A stretch of DNA of 64,000 nucleotides, taken from NCBI RefSeq assembly GCF_014050225.1, contig NZ_JACFXV010000043.1, positions 589,825 to 653,824 on the forward strand. Reading direction: 5' to 3'. Source of the DNA: Stappia albiluteola. Lineage in GTDB: Bacteria > Pseudomonadota > Alphaproteobacteria > Rhizobiales > Stappiaceae. Position 1 is the first letter of the stretch, and each line of letters opens with the position of its first letter. The notes below the pieces were generated by a model. That model worked only from the letters and a program-made list of their open reading frames with translations. It was not told the origin of the DNA and made no database searches. Made by a program: the position numbers and the translations under genes. Positions 8,736 through 18,452 of the stretch are shown in pieces.

Positions 8736-8764
8736 TTGACATTTCCCCGGTGGCGGGGGGATAT
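8736..8764 (+). promoter_or_regulatory. Candidate sigma-70 promoter for the FAA hydrolase gene
   Basis: A perfect TTGACA (8736-8741) is followed after 17 bp by GGATAT (8759-8764). The -35 and spacing are ideal and the -10 is weak. It lies in the gap between the DeoR gene and the FAA hydrolase gene, about 65 bp before the start codon. Confidence 0.45.
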
Positions 8765-8828
8765 CGGCAGCATCCACCCGCCGTTTCAAGCCCCGATCCC
8801 ATCAGCATTGCAGATACGGACCCCAGTC

Positions 8829-9515
8829 ATGCCCGGATACGTGATTGAAGCGCCCAAGCCCGTAACCGCACCCGTCGCCGGCACCGAGGATCGCTTCCCG
8901 GTGCGCCGTATCTATTGCGTCGGGCGCAACTACGCGGCCCATGCCATCGAGATGGGCCACGATCCGGACCGGGAAGAGCCGTTCTTTTTCCAGAAAAACC
9001 CGGACAATCTCGATTTTTCAGGCAATTTTCCCTACCCGCCGAAGTCGGACGACGTGCATCACGAAATCGAACTTGTCGTGGCGCTGAAAAGCGGCGGCCG
9101 GGACATCGCCTCAACCGATGCGCTCGATCTCGTCTACGGCTACGCGGTCGGCCTCGACATGACGCGCCGCGACCTGCAGGGCGCGATGAAGAAGGCAGGC
9201 CGCCCCTGGGAGATCGGAAAGGCCTTCGAACACTCCCTGCCCTGCTCGCAGATCGTCCCCGCGACCGGAACCGGTCATCCCGACAAAGGCCGCATCGCGC
9301 TTGAAGTCAACGGCACGCTTCGCCAGGACGGCGACCTCAATCAGCTCATCTGGAAGGTGCCGGAAATCATCTCCTACCTTTCCGCCTATTTCGAGCTCGC
9401 CGCCGGCGACCTGATCCTGACGGGCACGCCATCCGGCGTCGGGCCGGTAGCTCGCGGCGACCGGCTGCGGGGAACGATCGATGGTGTCGGCTCGCTTGAT
9501 GTAACCGTGATCTGA
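8829..9515 (+). CDS. Fumarylacetoacetate hydrolase family protein
   Basis: A 228-aa C-C bond hydrolase or decarboxylase of the FAH superfamily. Landmarks are VRRIYCVGRNYAAHAIEMG near residues 22-40, the metal-binding HHEIELVVAL around residue 80, and the family signature GDLILTGTPSGVGPVARGD near the C-terminus. The length matches the short fumarylpyruvate/acylpyruvate hydrolase branch. The start MPGYVIEAPKP is chosen by homology; an upstream in-frame leucine codon would add 32 unlikely residues overlapping the promoter candidate. The exact substrate cannot be read from sequence. Confidence 0.85.
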   Translation: MPGYVIEAPKPVTAPVAGTEDRFPVRRIYCVGRNYAAHAIEMGHDPDREEPFFFQKNPDNLDFSGNFPYPPKSDDVHHEIELVVALKSGGRDIASTDALDLVYGYAVGLDMTRRDLQGAMKKAGRPWEIGKAFEHSLPCSQIVPATGTGHPDKGRIALEVNGTLRQDGDLNQLIWKVPEIISYLSAYFELAAGDLILTGTPSGVGPVARGDRLRGTIDGVGSLDVTVI

Positions 9516-9555
9516 CCGCAACCACCTCCTGGCATCGACATAAGAGGGCACTGAC

Positions 9556-10383
9556 TTGGCCGACTTCGACATTGGTTCGCTGCTGCTGCTCGGCACGGCG
9601 CTGCTTGGCACGGGTGTGATTGCCGGCATCATTGCCGGTCTGCTTGGGGTCGGCGGCGGCATCGTCATCGTGCCGGTACTCTACCATATGCTGCTCGCAC
9701 TCGGCGTCGACGAGCAGGTTGTGATGCATATCGCCGTCGGCACCTCGCTGGCGACCATTCTCGGCACCGGCACCTCCTCAGCGCTTGCCCACTACCGGCG
9801 CGGTGGCGTCGACGTCGATCTCCTGAAGCGGTGGTGGCTGCCGATCGCCATCGGCGTCGTCACCGGCTCCATCGTCGGCGGCAATGTCAGCGGCAACGTG
9901 CTGTCGCTGATCTTCGCGACGGTAGCCCTCGCCGTCGCCCTCAATATGATCCTGCGCAAGGACGGCGTATCGCTGGCCACAAAACTTCCCGGCACGCCGA
10001 TCAAGGAGACCCTCGGTTTCTTCATCGGTTCGATCTCGGTGATGATGGGTATCGGCGGCGGCACCCTGAGCGTGCCGATCCTCACCCTTTTCTCCTATCC
10101 GATCCGCCTCGCCGTCGGTACGGCTTCGGCCATCGGCCTGCTCATTGCCGTTCCCGGCACAATCGGCGCGATCTACTACGGCCTCGGTGTCGAAGCGCGC
10201 CCGCCCTGGTCGCTTGGTTACGTCAACCTGATCGGATTCCTGCTGATCATCCCTGCCTCAACGCTTTCGGCTCCGCTTGGCGCCAGGATCGCCCATACGA
10301 TCAATCCGCGCGCGTTGAAGATCGTTTTTGCACTCTTCCTCGCCTTCACCGGTCTGAGGATGTTCTACGACGTCCTGCTCTGA
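9556..10383 (+). CDS. TauE/SafE family sulfite/organosulfonate exporter
   Basis: A 275-aa membrane protein with about eight hydrophobic segments in two repeats. The repeat glycine motifs IAGLLGVGGGIVIVPVLY and GIGGGTLSVPILTLFSYP are characteristic of TauE/SafE. The start is a TTG preceded by GAGGG 7 nt upstream. It follows the FAA hydrolase by 40 bp and might be co-transcribed with it; a role exporting a sulfonate or small organic anion from that pathway is a guess. Confidence 0.86.
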   Translation: MADFDIGSLLLLGTALLGTGVIAGIIAGLLGVGGGIVIVPVLYHMLLALGVDEQVVMHIAVGTSLATILGTGTSSALAHYRRGGVDVDLLKRWWLPIAIGVVTGSIVGGNVSGNVLSLIFATVALAVALNMILRKDGVSLATKLPGTPIKETLGFFIGSISVMMGIGGGTLSVPILTLFSYPIRLAVGTASAIGLLIAVPGTIGAIYYGLGVEARPPWSLGYVNLIGFLLIIPASTLSAPLGARIAHTINPRALKIVFALFLAFTGLRMFYDVLL

Positions 10384-10457
10384 CATCGGGCAAGTTTGCC
10401 GAGAGGGTACGATTCTGTCAGATTGCCGGTGATCTGGCGATCTGATGGAAGAGATCA

Positions 10458-10907
10458 ATGCGCGATTTCAAGGACGACCTCGACCGCAAGCTCGTCGCCC
10501 TGCTACAGGACAATGCGCGCATGGCGACGGCGGAAATCGCGCGCAAACTCAAGGTCGCGCGCTCCACGGTGCAGGAGCGGATCGCCCGGCTTGAAAAAGA
10601 CGGCGTCATCAGCGGATACACGGTCCTGCTGTCGCGTGCGCCGGACGTGGAAAGCGTGCAGGCGCTGGTGATGCTGGCGGTCGAGCAGCAGCAGGTTCGC
10701 GAGACGATCAAGCGGCTGGAAACCTTTCCCGAAATCCGCACCTGCCTGACCGTTTCGGGCGAATTCGACCTCTTTTTGCGGGTCGAGGCACCGCGTCTCG
10801 ATGACCTCGACGAAGTGCTCGACGATATTGCCGCGATACCGGGCGTCCGCCGATCGCGATCCTCCATCGTTCTGGCGGCCAAGTTCGACCGCAAACGCGC
10901 GAACTGA
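10458..10907 (+). CDS. Lrp/AsnC family transcriptional regulator
   Basis: A 149-aa regulator with the N-terminal winged HTH DRKLVALLQDNARMATAEIA then VARSTVQERIARLEKDGVI (residues 7-50) and a C-terminal RAM ligand-binding domain (ALVMLAVEQQQVRETIKRLE onwards). The ribosome binding site GGAAGAG is 6-12 nt before the ATG. It precedes a saccharopine-dehydrogenase-like gene on the same strand, suggesting control by lysine or a related amino acid, by inference only. Confidence 0.9.
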   Translation: MRDFKDDLDRKLVALLQDNARMATAEIARKLKVARSTVQERIARLEKDGVISGYTVLLSRAPDVESVQALVMLAVEQQQVRETIKRLETFPEIRTCLTVSGEFDLFLRVEAPRLDDLDEVLDDIAAIPGVRRSRSSIVLAAKFDRKRAN

Positions 10908-11035
10908 AGCGATCATATCGCCGGAATTTTCGGCATATCGGCAATATTTAAGCGCGTGGCGGTCACTTCGCTCGCTCATCCGCGACATTGCCAGCTGATA
11001 TCCTGTGATTCTGTTGAATTTCGAGGAGGATATCC

Positions 11036-12166
11036 ATGCAGGCACGGCCCGTCCTGATTGTTGGCGCCGGCAAGATCGGCCGAATGATCGCAGCCCTTCT
11101 GACCGCGAGCGGCGACTATGACGTCACCATCGCCGACCGCGACGCCATGGCCTTGGCTGCGGCAATCCGACCGGGCGTGAAGACGCTGGCCGTCGACGTC
11201 GCAGACGAGGATGCGCTTGTGGCGGCACTTCAGGGCAAGGTCGCCGTCCTGTCCGCCGCCCCCTTCTTCCTCACCGCGACGATCGCACGCGCCGCGAAAC
11301 GCGCCGGCGCACACTATCTCGATCTCACGGAAGACGTCGCTTCCACGAAAGCTGTGAAGGCATTGGCCGACGGCGCCGGCACGGCCTTCGCGCCGCAATG
11401 CGGCCTGGCGCCGGGCTTCGTGTCGATTGCCGGGCATGAACTCGCCTCCCGCTTCGACGAACTGGATGCCCTGACGCTCAGGGTCGGGGCACTGCCGCGC
11501 TTCCCGACCAACGCGTTGAAATACAATCTCACCTGGTCGACGGATGGTTTGATCAACGAATACTGCAACCCCTGCGAAGCGATCGTCGACGGCGAAAAGG
11601 TGCTGGTGCAACCGCTTGAAGGCTACGAGACCTTCTCGCTCGACGGCGTGGACTATGAGGCCTTCAACACGTCCGGCGGGCTCGGCTCGCTGGCCGAGAC
11701 GCTTGCCGGCAATGTCCGCTCGCTGAGATATCTCACGGTCCGTTATCCGGGACATCGCGATATCGTCCGTCTGCTCCTGCAGGATCTGGGCTTGCGCGAC
11801 CGGCGCGACCTGATGCGCGACGTGCTGGAAACCGCAATCCCCGTCACGAGGCAGGACGTCGTCCTCATCTTCATCACCGCCTCCGGTCGCATCGGCTATG
11901 ACCGCGAACAGATCTCGTCGGTCTACCGCGTCACCGCCAAGGAAATCGCCGGCGAGTGCTGGAGCGCGATCCAGCTGACGACCGCCGCCGGCATCTGCGC
12001 CACACTCGACATGATCTGCGACGGATCGCTGAAAGGACAGGGCTTCGTGCGGCAGGAGGAAATACCGCTCAGCCGTTTCCTCGAAAACCGTTTCGGCCGC
12101 CACTACGCCGGCGACGCCGATCCCACCGCAGGTACCGACCGGTCCGGACGGCGCGCAGCCGCATAA
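11036..12166 (+). CDS. Saccharopine dehydrogenase-like NAD(P)-binding protein
   Basis: A 376-aa oxidoreductase. The N-terminal Rossmann motif is [17 protein letters not shown], followed by a saccharopine dehydrogenase-type segment [20 protein letters not shown] and the conserved [17 protein letters not shown]. The start has an excellent GGAGGATATCC site. Members act in lysine biosynthesis or breakdown, or as carboxynorspermidine-type dehydrogenases; this one is not assigned further. Its Lrp-type neighbour upstream supports an amino-acid role. Confidence 0.8.
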   Translation: MQARPVLIVGAGKIGRMIAALLTASGDYDVTIADRDAMALAAAIRPGVKTLAVDVADEDALVAALQGKVAVLSAAPFFLTATIARAAKRAGAHYLDLTEDVASTKAVKALADGAGTAFAPQCGLAPGFVSIAGHELASRFDELDALTLRVGALPRFPTNALKYNLTWSTDGLINEYCNPCEAIVDGEKVLVQPLEGYETFSLDGVDYEAFNTSGGLGSLAETLAGNVRSLRYLTVRYPGHRDIVRLLLQDLGLRDRRDLMRDVLETAIPVTRQDVVLIFITASGRIGYDREQISSVYRVTAKEIAGECWSAIQLTTAAGICATLDMICDGSLKGQGFVRQEEIPLSRFLENRFGRHYAGDADPTAGTDRSGRRAAA

Positions 12167-12194
12167 GCCAAAAATCTGAAATCGTTAGGTAATA

Positions 12195-12224
12195 GAAGGC
12201 GGGTCTCATCCCCGATCCGCCTTC
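12195..12224 (+). terminator. Hairpin downstream of the saccharopine dehydrogenase-like gene
   Basis: GAAGGCGGGTC and GATCCGCCTTC form an 11-bp stem (one G-U pair) with an 8-nt loop, 28 bp after the stop codon. There is no U-tract after it, so it is a weak intrinsic-terminator candidate or an mRNA 3'-end stabiliser. Confidence 0.45.
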
Positions 12225-12280
12225 AATAGGCTATACTCCGCATGATCGAAGATTCTTCATGCGGATAGCGCCTTTCGCTC

Positions 12281-14212
12281 ATGCTCGATACCATGAACCT
12301 CGTGATCCTGATTGCCGCCGGCCTCGTGGCGGTGTCGGTTTTCACGAGCCTCGTGAGCTTCCGTGTCGGTGCTCCGTTGCTTCTCGTCTTCCTGCTCGTC
12401 GGACTGGCCGCCGGTGAAGACGGACCCGGCGGCATCGAATTCGCCGACACGCGCGTGGCCTATTTCATCGGCTCGATCGCGCTTGCCATCATCCTGTTCG
12501 ATTCCGGCTTCGAGACGCGCTTTTCGACCCTTCGCATGGCGGCGGGCCCGGCGCTCACGCTGGCCACGATCGGCGTGCTGCTGACCGCCGGCCTGATCGG
12601 CACGGCCGCGCATTTCCTGCTTGGCTGGAGTTGGGTGGAAGGATTGCTGCTCGGCTCGATCGTCGGTTCGACGGACGCTGCCGCCGTCTTCTTTTTGCTG
12701 CGAGTCGGCGGGGTGCATCTGCGCGAGATGATTTCCGCCACGCTGGAAGTGGAGTCGGGCTCGAACGACCCGATGGCGATCTTCCTGACCCTGACGCTCG
12801 TTTCCATGCTCGCAGTCGGCCTGAGCGAAGAGGCCGCAGCTCTCACCCTCTTCATCGAATTCGCCAGGCAGATGGGGCTCGGCCTGATCCTGGGGCTGGC
12901 CGGCGGATACGTCATCGTCCAGATCGTCAACCGCCTGCCGCTGGAGCCCGCTCTCTACCCGATCGTGGTGCTCGCCCTTGCCCTTGTGGTCTTCGCCGCG
13001 ACATCGATGGTCGGCGGCAGCGGCTTTCTCGCCGTCTATGTCGCCGGCATCCTGTGCGGCAATGTCCGTATCCGGCAGGAGCCGGCACTGAAACGTTTCC
13101 AGGGCGGCATGACCTGGCTCGGACAGATCGGCATGTTCGTCACGCTCGGGCTGCTGGCAACGCCATCCCAATTCGGCGATGTCGCCGTCGCCGGGCTGGC
13201 ACTCGCCGTGATCCTGATCTTTCTGGCGAGGCCCGTCGCAGTCTGGCTCTGCCTTCTGCCCTTCGGCTTCACGCGCTCGGAAACGGCATTCATCTCGTGG
13301 GTTGGCCTGCGTGGCGCGGTCTCGATCCTGCTCGCCATCTTGCCGCTGATCAACGGCCTTCCCAACGCGCAGGCGATTTTCAATATCACCTTCCTGATCG
13401 TGCTGACTTCGCTCGTCCTGCAGGGCTGGACAATCCGGCCGATGGCGGGCTGGCTGAAGCTGATCGTGCCGCCGCGGATCGGCCCCGTGGAACGCATGGA
13501 ACTGGAACTGCCCGGCGGTGCGGATCAGGAAATCGTCGCCTATCGCGTCCACCCCGAGAGCGCCATCGCCCATGGCGATCGCATTCCGCGATGGGCGCGC
13601 CCTGTCCTGATCCTGCGCGAGGGACGGTCCCTGCGCGTACAGGCGGCGGGGCGGCCGCAGGCAAACGACCTCGTCTATATCCTGACCTCCGCGAGGCAGG
13701 TTCCAGTACTGGATCAGCTTTTCGCGGCTCCCTCCCAGGCAGCTCACGACCCCGCACTTTTTGGCGATTTTCCGCTCGATCCCGAAGCCGCACTTTCGGA
13801 GATCGGCGCGATCTACGGTTTCGAGGTAGAGGCCGAGGACCAGGGTCTGACGATCCGCGAATTCATGACCCGCGAACTGGCGGACGATATCGAGCCGACC
13901 GACAGGGTGCCCTACGGAAATATCGATTTCGTCGTGCGGGCGATCGACGCCGAGCATGGCATCGAGCAGGTCGGCCTCGCGGTAGAGCATATCGAAAGGG
14001 CCGAACCCAACCTGCCCTTCTTCTTCTCGCGCGAGGAGATCGCCGGATTCACCAGGCGAAGCTATCGGCGCCTTCGCAACCGGCGTGCACGGATCAAGGT
14101 CCTGAAGCGCCGCAGCGCGACGGCAGCAAGCGCCGAGGTAATAGCAACCGACAAGGCCGATGCGGAGCCGAAGCCGGCGGCCGGCGCCGATCCTTCAAAG
14201 GCAGCCGAATGA
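12281..14212 (+). CDS. cvrA: Potassium/proton antiporter (CPA1, NhaP2/CvrA type)
   Basis: A 643-aa inner-membrane antiporter. Residues about 1-385 carry some 12 hydrophobic segments with the CPA1 motif LEVESGSNDPMAIFLTLTLV and STDAAAVFFLLR. A TrkA-C-type regulatory domain follows (about 405-480), then a CorC/HlyC-like domain (about 500-590) and a basic low-complexity tail. This three-part build is that of NhaP2/CvrA, which exports K+ and helps control cell volume. The start at 12281 lacks a clear ribosome binding site; an ATG 12 nt downstream is possible. It converges on chaN with a 12-bp gap. Confidence 0.86.
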   Translation: MLDTMNLVILIAAGLVAVSVFTSLVSFRVGAPLLLVFLLVGLAAGEDGPGGIEFADTRVAYFIGSIALAIILFDSGFETRFSTLRMAAGPALTLATIGVLLTAGLIGTAAHFLLGWSWVEGLLLGSIVGSTDAAAVFFLLRVGGVHLREMISATLEVESGSNDPMAIFLTLTLVSMLAVGLSEEAAALTLFIEFARQMGLGLILGLAGGYVIVQIVNRLPLEPALYPIVVLALALVVFAATSMVGGSGFLAVYVAGILCGNVRIRQEPALKRFQGGMTWLGQIGMFVTLGLLATPSQFGDVAVAGLALAVILIFLARPVAVWLCLLPFGFTRSETAFISWVGLRGAVSILLAILPLINGLPNAQAIFNITFLIVLTSLVLQGWTIRPMAGWLKLIVPPRIGPVERMELELPGGADQEIVAYRVHPESAIAHGDRIPRWARPVLILREGRSLRVQAAGRPQANDLVYILTSARQVPVLDQLFAAPSQAAHDPALFGDFPLDPEAALSEIGAIYGFEVEAEDQGLTIREFMTRELADDIEPTDRVPYGNIDFVVRAIDAEHGIEQVGLAVEHIERAEPNLPFFFSREEIAGFTRRSYRRLRNRRARIKVLKRRSATAASAEVIATDKADAEPKPAAGADPSKAAE

Positions 14213-14224
14213 GCACCGGCGCTG

Positions 14225-15187
14225 CTACTTGCCGCCAAAGCGCCCCTTCAGGCTTTCGCAAGGATCCTCACGAACGATGCCCGGAGTGAACCAGACGAAA
14301 TCGTAGGGCAACATATCCTGTACGGTATCGGCAAACATCTGGCGAGGGTCGCCCACGTTCGCTTCGACTTCCCGGAACGCGATCGAAATGCTGCTGTCCT
14401 GTCCCGCACGCCGAGCCAGATAGAGCGGGACGCCGAGGTCGGCGCGGACGTGGCCACCACCGGCGATCAGTACCGCGCCGTCCTTGCCGGACATCAGCAT
14501 GGCGTCTGCGAGCGAGGCATCGCGCAGGCGCTGGATATCGGCCATCGGCTGAAGTGACGGTTTTGGAACAAGCCCGCAATGGGACCGAAACAGCGTCACT
14601 TCCAGCACCGCTCGCTGACCTTCGGGCAATGGTTCGACCAGACCCAGACGGCTGCGCGTCCCCGGTGGCAAAGCGTCAAGACCCTGAGCTGCGACGCTTT
14701 TCCTGACGGATTTCGCCGCATCGCCGGCCTTGATCGGCAAGCCGGCAGCAAGCGCAACGTCCATGATCGGCTGATAAATCGCCCAGTCTGGCCAGCCGCG
14801 CCCCTCCCAATTGACTGCCTTGCCGAACATCTCCGCGTCCGGACTTTCCGAAGCAAGGAAGGTGTCGACATCCGCTTGCATGTCGACGGGTATCATTTCC
14901 AGCGTGAGAGCGGGACGCCTGCCTGCATCGACAATCGCACCAAGCAGCCAGGCCTGGAGGGCATGGTGGTCCGGGTTGTCGTGGATCTCGCCAAGAAGAA
15001 CAAACCGGCTATCGCCGGCGGCGGTAGCGACATCATTCGGCTCGACGAAACGTTCGTCGTTCAGGGACCAGATGCGGCCTGCGAGCGGATGATCGGACAA
15101 ATGCCTGGAAAAAAAGGCCGGAGGCGCTTCACCTGCAAAGGCAGCGGCGGAAACAAGCGAGAATAAAGCGGCGATCAGAAAATACAT
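14225..15187 (-). CDS. ChaN-family haem-binding/TIKI-like secreted protein
   Basis: A 320-aa exported protein with signal peptide MYFLIAALFSLVSAAAFAGE, cleaved near residue 18. The family hallmark is FVLLGEIHDNPDHHALQAWL with HDNxxHH, plus a second motif LIAGGGHVRADLGVPLYLA. ChaN-like proteins bind haem or act as metalloproteases; no lipobox cysteine is seen here. The start at 15187 is chosen because upstream codons lack a signal peptide and overlap a strong hairpin. Confidence 0.8.
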   Translation of the reverse strand: MYFLIAALFSLVSAAAFAGEAPPAFFSRHLSDHPLAGRIWSLNDERFVEPNDVATAAGDSRFVLLGEIHDNPDHHALQAWLLGAIVDAGRRPALTLEMIPVDMQADVDTFLASESPDAEMFGKAVNWEGRGWPDWAIYQPIMDVALAAGLPIKAGDAAKSVRKSVAAQGLDALPPGTRSRLGLVEPLPEGQRAVLEVTLFRSHCGLVPKPSLQPMADIQRLRDASLADAMLMSGKDGAVLIAGGGHVRADLGVPLYLARRAGQDSSISIAFREVEANVGDPRQMFADTVQDMLPYDFVWFTPGIVREDPCESLKGRFGGK

Positions 15188-15201
15188 GAGGCCCCCACGA
15201 A

Positions 15202-15224
15202 TGGCGGGCCGATAAGGCCCGCCA
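15202..15224 (-). terminator. Hairpin between the thiolase and chaN-like genes
   Basis: TGGCGGGCC, GATAA and GGCCCGCCA form a perfect 9-bp stem with a 5-nt loop, 21 bp after the thiolase stop. There is no T-run on either side, so termination would be partial. It may set relative expression of thiolase and the downstream chaN-like gene. Confidence 0.45.
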
Positions 15225-15245
15225 TCACATTGAGGGATAAATAGC

Positions 15246-16436
15246 TCAGGCGGCGAGATTTTCGACGGCAAGCGCAATGCCCTGGCCGCCGCCGATGCAC
15301 ATGGTTACGAGGCCGTAGCGACCGCCCGTGCGTTTCAGCTCGTAGATCGTCTTCACTGTCAGGATGCAGCCGGTCGCGCCGATCGGGTGTCCAAGCGCGA
15401 TCGCGCCGCCATTCGGGTTGACCTTGTTGCTCGGAAAGCCGAGCTCGCGCATGACCGCGCAGGCCTGGGCCGCAAAGGCCTCATTCGACTCGATGACGTC
15501 GAAATCGGCCGGCGACATGCCGGTCCGCTCAAGTAGCTTGCGCACGGCGGGAATCGGGCCGATACCCATCAGTGTCGGATCGACGCCAGCATGGGCGTAA
15601 CCGAGGATCTTTGCCATCGGCTTCAGGCCGGCCGCCCTGGCCGCTTCCTCATCGGCCAGAACGACAGCGGCCGCGCCGTCATTGATGCCCGAGGAGTTGC
15701 CCGCCGTCACCGAACCTTCCTTGCGGAAGACGGCACGAAGACCGGCGAGGCCTTCGGCGGACGTCTCGCCACGCACATGCTCGTCGGTATCGAAGGTGAA
15801 GGTCTTGCGGCCTTCGCTCACCTCGATCGGCAGTATCTGCTCCTTGAAGCGGCCATCCTTGATCGCGACTTCGGCGCGGTGCTGGCTTTCGAGCGCGAGC
15901 TGATCCTGCGCCTCGCGGCTGATCTTGTATTCGTTGGCAACGTTTTCCGCCGTCACGCCCATGTGTCCGCCGCCGAAAGGATCGTTCAGCGCGCCGATCA
16001 TCATGTCGGTCATCTTGGTGTCGCCCATCTTCACGCCGAAGCGAGCGCCCTGCGAGGAAAACGGCGCGCGGCTCATGGATTCCGCACCACCGGCAACCGC
16101 GAAATCGGCATCGCCAAGCAAGATCGACTGCGCTGCCGAGACGATCGCCTGCGCGCCGGAACCGCAGAGCCTGTTCAGCGTCAGTGCCGGCGTTTCCACC
16201 GGAATGCCTGCCTCGACCGCCGCAACGCGGGCCAGATACATGTCCTTCGGCTCGGTATTGATGACGTGGCCATAGACCACGTGGCCGATCTTGTCGGGAC
16301 TGATTCCGGCGCGCGAAATCGCCTCCCTGGCGACCATGCCTCCAAGCTGCGACGGCGGCATCGACTTCAGCGCGCCGCCAAAAGTGCCTATGGCCGTCCG
16401 CACACCCGACAGGATCACCACGTTTCGTTTCGTCAT
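15246..16436 (-). CDS. Acetyl-CoA acetyltransferase (beta-ketothiolase)
   Basis: A 396-aa degradative or biosynthetic thiolase condensing two acetyl-CoA to acetoacetyl-CoA. The catalytic residues are visible: C91 in [14 protein letters not shown]350 in [14 protein letters not shown] and C380 in TMCIGGGQG. The start [11 protein letters not shown] follows GGGGAGA at 6 nt. In rhizobia a thiolase of this type (PhbA) feeds poly-3-hydroxybutyrate, but phbB is not next to it here, so a general ketothiolase name is safer. The upstream DNA contains a rhizobial-type palindromic repeat. Confidence 0.9.
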   Translation of the reverse strand: MTKRNVVILSGVRTAIGTFGGALKSMPPSQLGGMVAREAISRAGISPDKIGHVVYGHVINTEPKDMYLARVAAVEAGIPVETPALTLNRLCGSGAQAIVSAAQSILLGDADFAVAGGAESMSRAPFSSQGARFGVKMGDTKMTDMMIGALNDPFGGGHMGVTAENVANEYKISREAQDQLALESQHRAEVAIKDGRFKEQILPIEVSEGRKTFTFDTDEHVRGETSAEGLAGLRAVFRKEGSVTAGNSSGINDGAAAVVLADEEAARAAGLKPMAKILGYAHAGVDPTLMGIGPIPAVRKLLERTGMSPADFDVIESNEAFAAQACAVMRELGFPSNKVNPNGGAIALGHPIGATGCILTVKTIYELKRTGGRYGLVTMCIGGGQGIALAVENLAA

Positions 16437-16513
16437 CACGCTTCTCCCCTGGATCACGATGAGAACGGATCGAGCCGATCAAATCTCATGAAACGTGATC
16501 GATTCTAATAGTT

Positions 16514-16565
16514 TAGAGCAGGATTTCAGGCAGAAACCGCTCACACATTTCGCCATCCTGCCCTA
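16514..16565. repeat. Palindromic intergenic repeat of rhizobial type
   Basis: TAGAGCAGGAT (16514-16524) and ATCCTGCCCTA (16555-16565) form an 11-bp imperfect palindrome (one mismatch) around a core containing GCAGAAACCGCTCACACATT. The arms and a core with AACCGCT resemble the dispersed palindromic elements common between genes in Rhizobiaceae; the family link is from memory. It lies in the 336-bp gap between the thiolase and mmsA. The rest of that gap has only the mmsA terminator. Confidence 0.6.
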
Positions 16566-16712
16566 GCGCGCACTGTTTGGCCGCTTTCCGCGCATGCCTG
16601 CCGTATTAGGCGCGGCACGATAGTCTGCGTGCATCGGCACGGCAATCTCGCAAAAGAACTAATGTCCGGAGGGATACGTACGGCTTTGAGTGGAGGATCA
16701 TTTCCACAAACG

Positions 16713-16739
16713 AAAAAGGGCGGCGCCAAAGCGCCGCCC
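16713..16739 (-). terminator. Rho-independent terminator of mmsA
   Basis: Read on the minus strand, GGGCGGCGC, a 4-nt TTTG loop and GCGCCGCCC are followed directly by TTTTT. The stem is perfect, 9 bp and all G-C, 33 bp after the mmsA stop codon. Confidence 0.88.
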
Positions 16740-16772
16740 AAGTGCACCTCGGGGAGGAGGATCTGTAAAAAA

Positions 16773-18272
16773 TCAGCGCATCGTCGGGATGGAGAATTCC
16801 GCCCCTTCCTTGACGCCCGACGGCCAGCGCGAGGTGACGGTTTTCGTCCGCGTGTAGAAGCGGAAGCCGTCCGGGCCGTGCTGGTTCAGGTCGCCGAAGC
16901 CGGAGCGCTTCCAGCCGCCGAAGGTGTGATAGGCCAGCGGCACCGGGATCGGAACGTTGATGCCGACCATGCCGATGTTGATACGGCTGGCGAAGTCGCG
17001 GGCCGTATCGCCGTCACGGGTAAAGATGGCCGTCCCGTTGCCGTATTCGTGGCTCATCGGCAGGTCCAGCGCCTCGTCGTAGTTCTTGGCGCGAACGACC
17101 GAGAGAACCGGGCCGAAGATCTCTTCCTTGTAGATCGACATGTCCTTGGTAACATTGTCGAACAGGCAGCCGCCCATGAAGAAGCCGTTCTCGTAGCCCT
17201 GCATGGAGAAGTTGCGGCCGTCGACGACGAGCTTCGCGCCTTCCTTCACACCCTGATCGACGAGGCCCTTGACGCGGGCAAGCGCCTGACCGGTGACCAG
17301 CGGGCCGAAATCGACGTCGTTGCCGGCGGTGTAAGGACCGATCTTCAGGCTTTCGACGCGCGGCGCCAGCTTCTCGATCAACGCGTTGGCGGTTTCCTCG
17401 CCAACCGGAACGGCAACCGAGATCGCCATGCAGCGCTCGCCGGCAGCACCGTAGCCCGCACCCACCAGAGCATCGACGGCCTGATCCATGTCGGCGTCGG
17501 GCATGATGATCATGTGGTTCTTGGCACCGCCGAAGCACTGGGCGCGCTTGCCGTTCGCCGTTGCCCGCGAATAGACGTACTGGGCGATCGGCGTGGAACC
17601 GACGAAGCCAACGGCCTGGATTTCCGGATGGTCGAGGATGCCGTCGACGGCTTCCTTGTCGCCATTGACGACGTTGAGAACGCCGGCCGGAAGACCCGCT
17701 TCGATCATCAGTTCAGCGAGCATCATCGGAACGGACGGATCGCGCTCGGACGGCTTCAGGATGAAGGAATTGCCGGATGCGATCGCCGGGCAGAACTTCC
17801 ACATCGGGATCATCGCCGGGAAGTTGAACGGCGTGATGCCCGCGACGACGCCAAGCGGCTGGCGCATGGAATACATGTCGATGCCCGGACCGGCGCCTTC
17901 GGTGAACTCACCCTTCAGCATCTGCGGGGCGCCGATGCAGAACTCGGCAACCTCGAGGCCGCGGATCACGTCGCCCTTGGCGTCCGGCAAGGTCTTGCCG
18001 TGCTCCCGAGAAAGGGCTTCGGCGAGCTTGTCCATGTCGCGGTGCAGCAGCTCGACGAAGCGCATCATGACGCGGGCGCGGCGCTGCGGGTTGGTGGCGG
18101 CCCAGGCCGGCTGCGCGGCTGCGGCATTGGCAACAGCGGCTTCCAGCTCGGACTGGCTCGCGAGGGAAACCTTCGCCTGAATTTCACCCGTCGCGGGATT
18201 GAAAATATCCGCGTAACGGCCGGACGTGCCTTCGACGTGCTTGCCGCCGATGAAATGACCGATAACGTTCAT
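16773..18272 (-). CDS. mmsA: Methylmalonate-semialdehyde dehydrogenase (CoA-acylating)
   Basis: A 499-aa aldehyde dehydrogenase that converts methylmalonate semialdehyde or malonate semialdehyde to propionyl- or acetyl-CoA, in valine, beta-alanine and inositol breakdown. Family landmarks are GITPFNFPAMIPMWKFCPAI, the NAD motif GFVGSTPIAQYVY, and the catalytic Cys in AGERCMAIS, about residue 281. The start MNVIGHFIGGKHVEG is typical. A divergent LysR gene 180 bp away is the probable regulator. The gene ends in its own strong terminator, so it is monocistronic. Confidence 0.93.
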   Translation of the reverse strand: MNVIGHFIGGKHVEGTSGRYADIFNPATGEIQAKVSLASQSELEAAVANAAAAQPAWAATNPQRRARVMMRFVELLHRDMDKLAEALSREHGKTLPDAKGDVIRGLEVAEFCIGAPQMLKGEFTEGAGPGIDMYSMRQPLGVVAGITPFNFPAMIPMWKFCPAIASGNSFILKPSERDPSVPMMLAELMIEAGLPAGVLNVVNGDKEAVDGILDHPEIQAVGFVGSTPIAQYVYSRATANGKRAQCFGGAKNHMIIMPDADMDQAVDALVGAGYGAAGERCMAISVAVPVGEETANALIEKLAPRVESLKIGPYTAGNDVDFGPLVTGQALARVKGLVDQGVKEGAKLVVDGRNFSMQGYENGFFMGGCLFDNVTKDMSIYKEEIFGPVLSVVRAKNYDEALDLPMSHEYGNGTAIFTRDGDTARDFASRINIGMVGINVPIPVPLAYHTFGGWKRSGFGDLNQHGPDGFRFYTRTKTVTSRWPSGVKEGAEFSIPTMR

Positions 18273-18452
18273 GTCTGTCTCCTCCCTGTGGAGTGCAACC
18301 TGGCCGCATGGGACCGAATTTGACGGTCTAGGTCATGCCTTTATTTTTTGCAGAAAACAATGCGCGATCTGCCGCATCCGTTGTGCGAAATTTGAAGTGC
18401 AAACGATTTTCCTCTATGACAGCGTGAATTAGCGCCATCGAGCGAGGTTTCC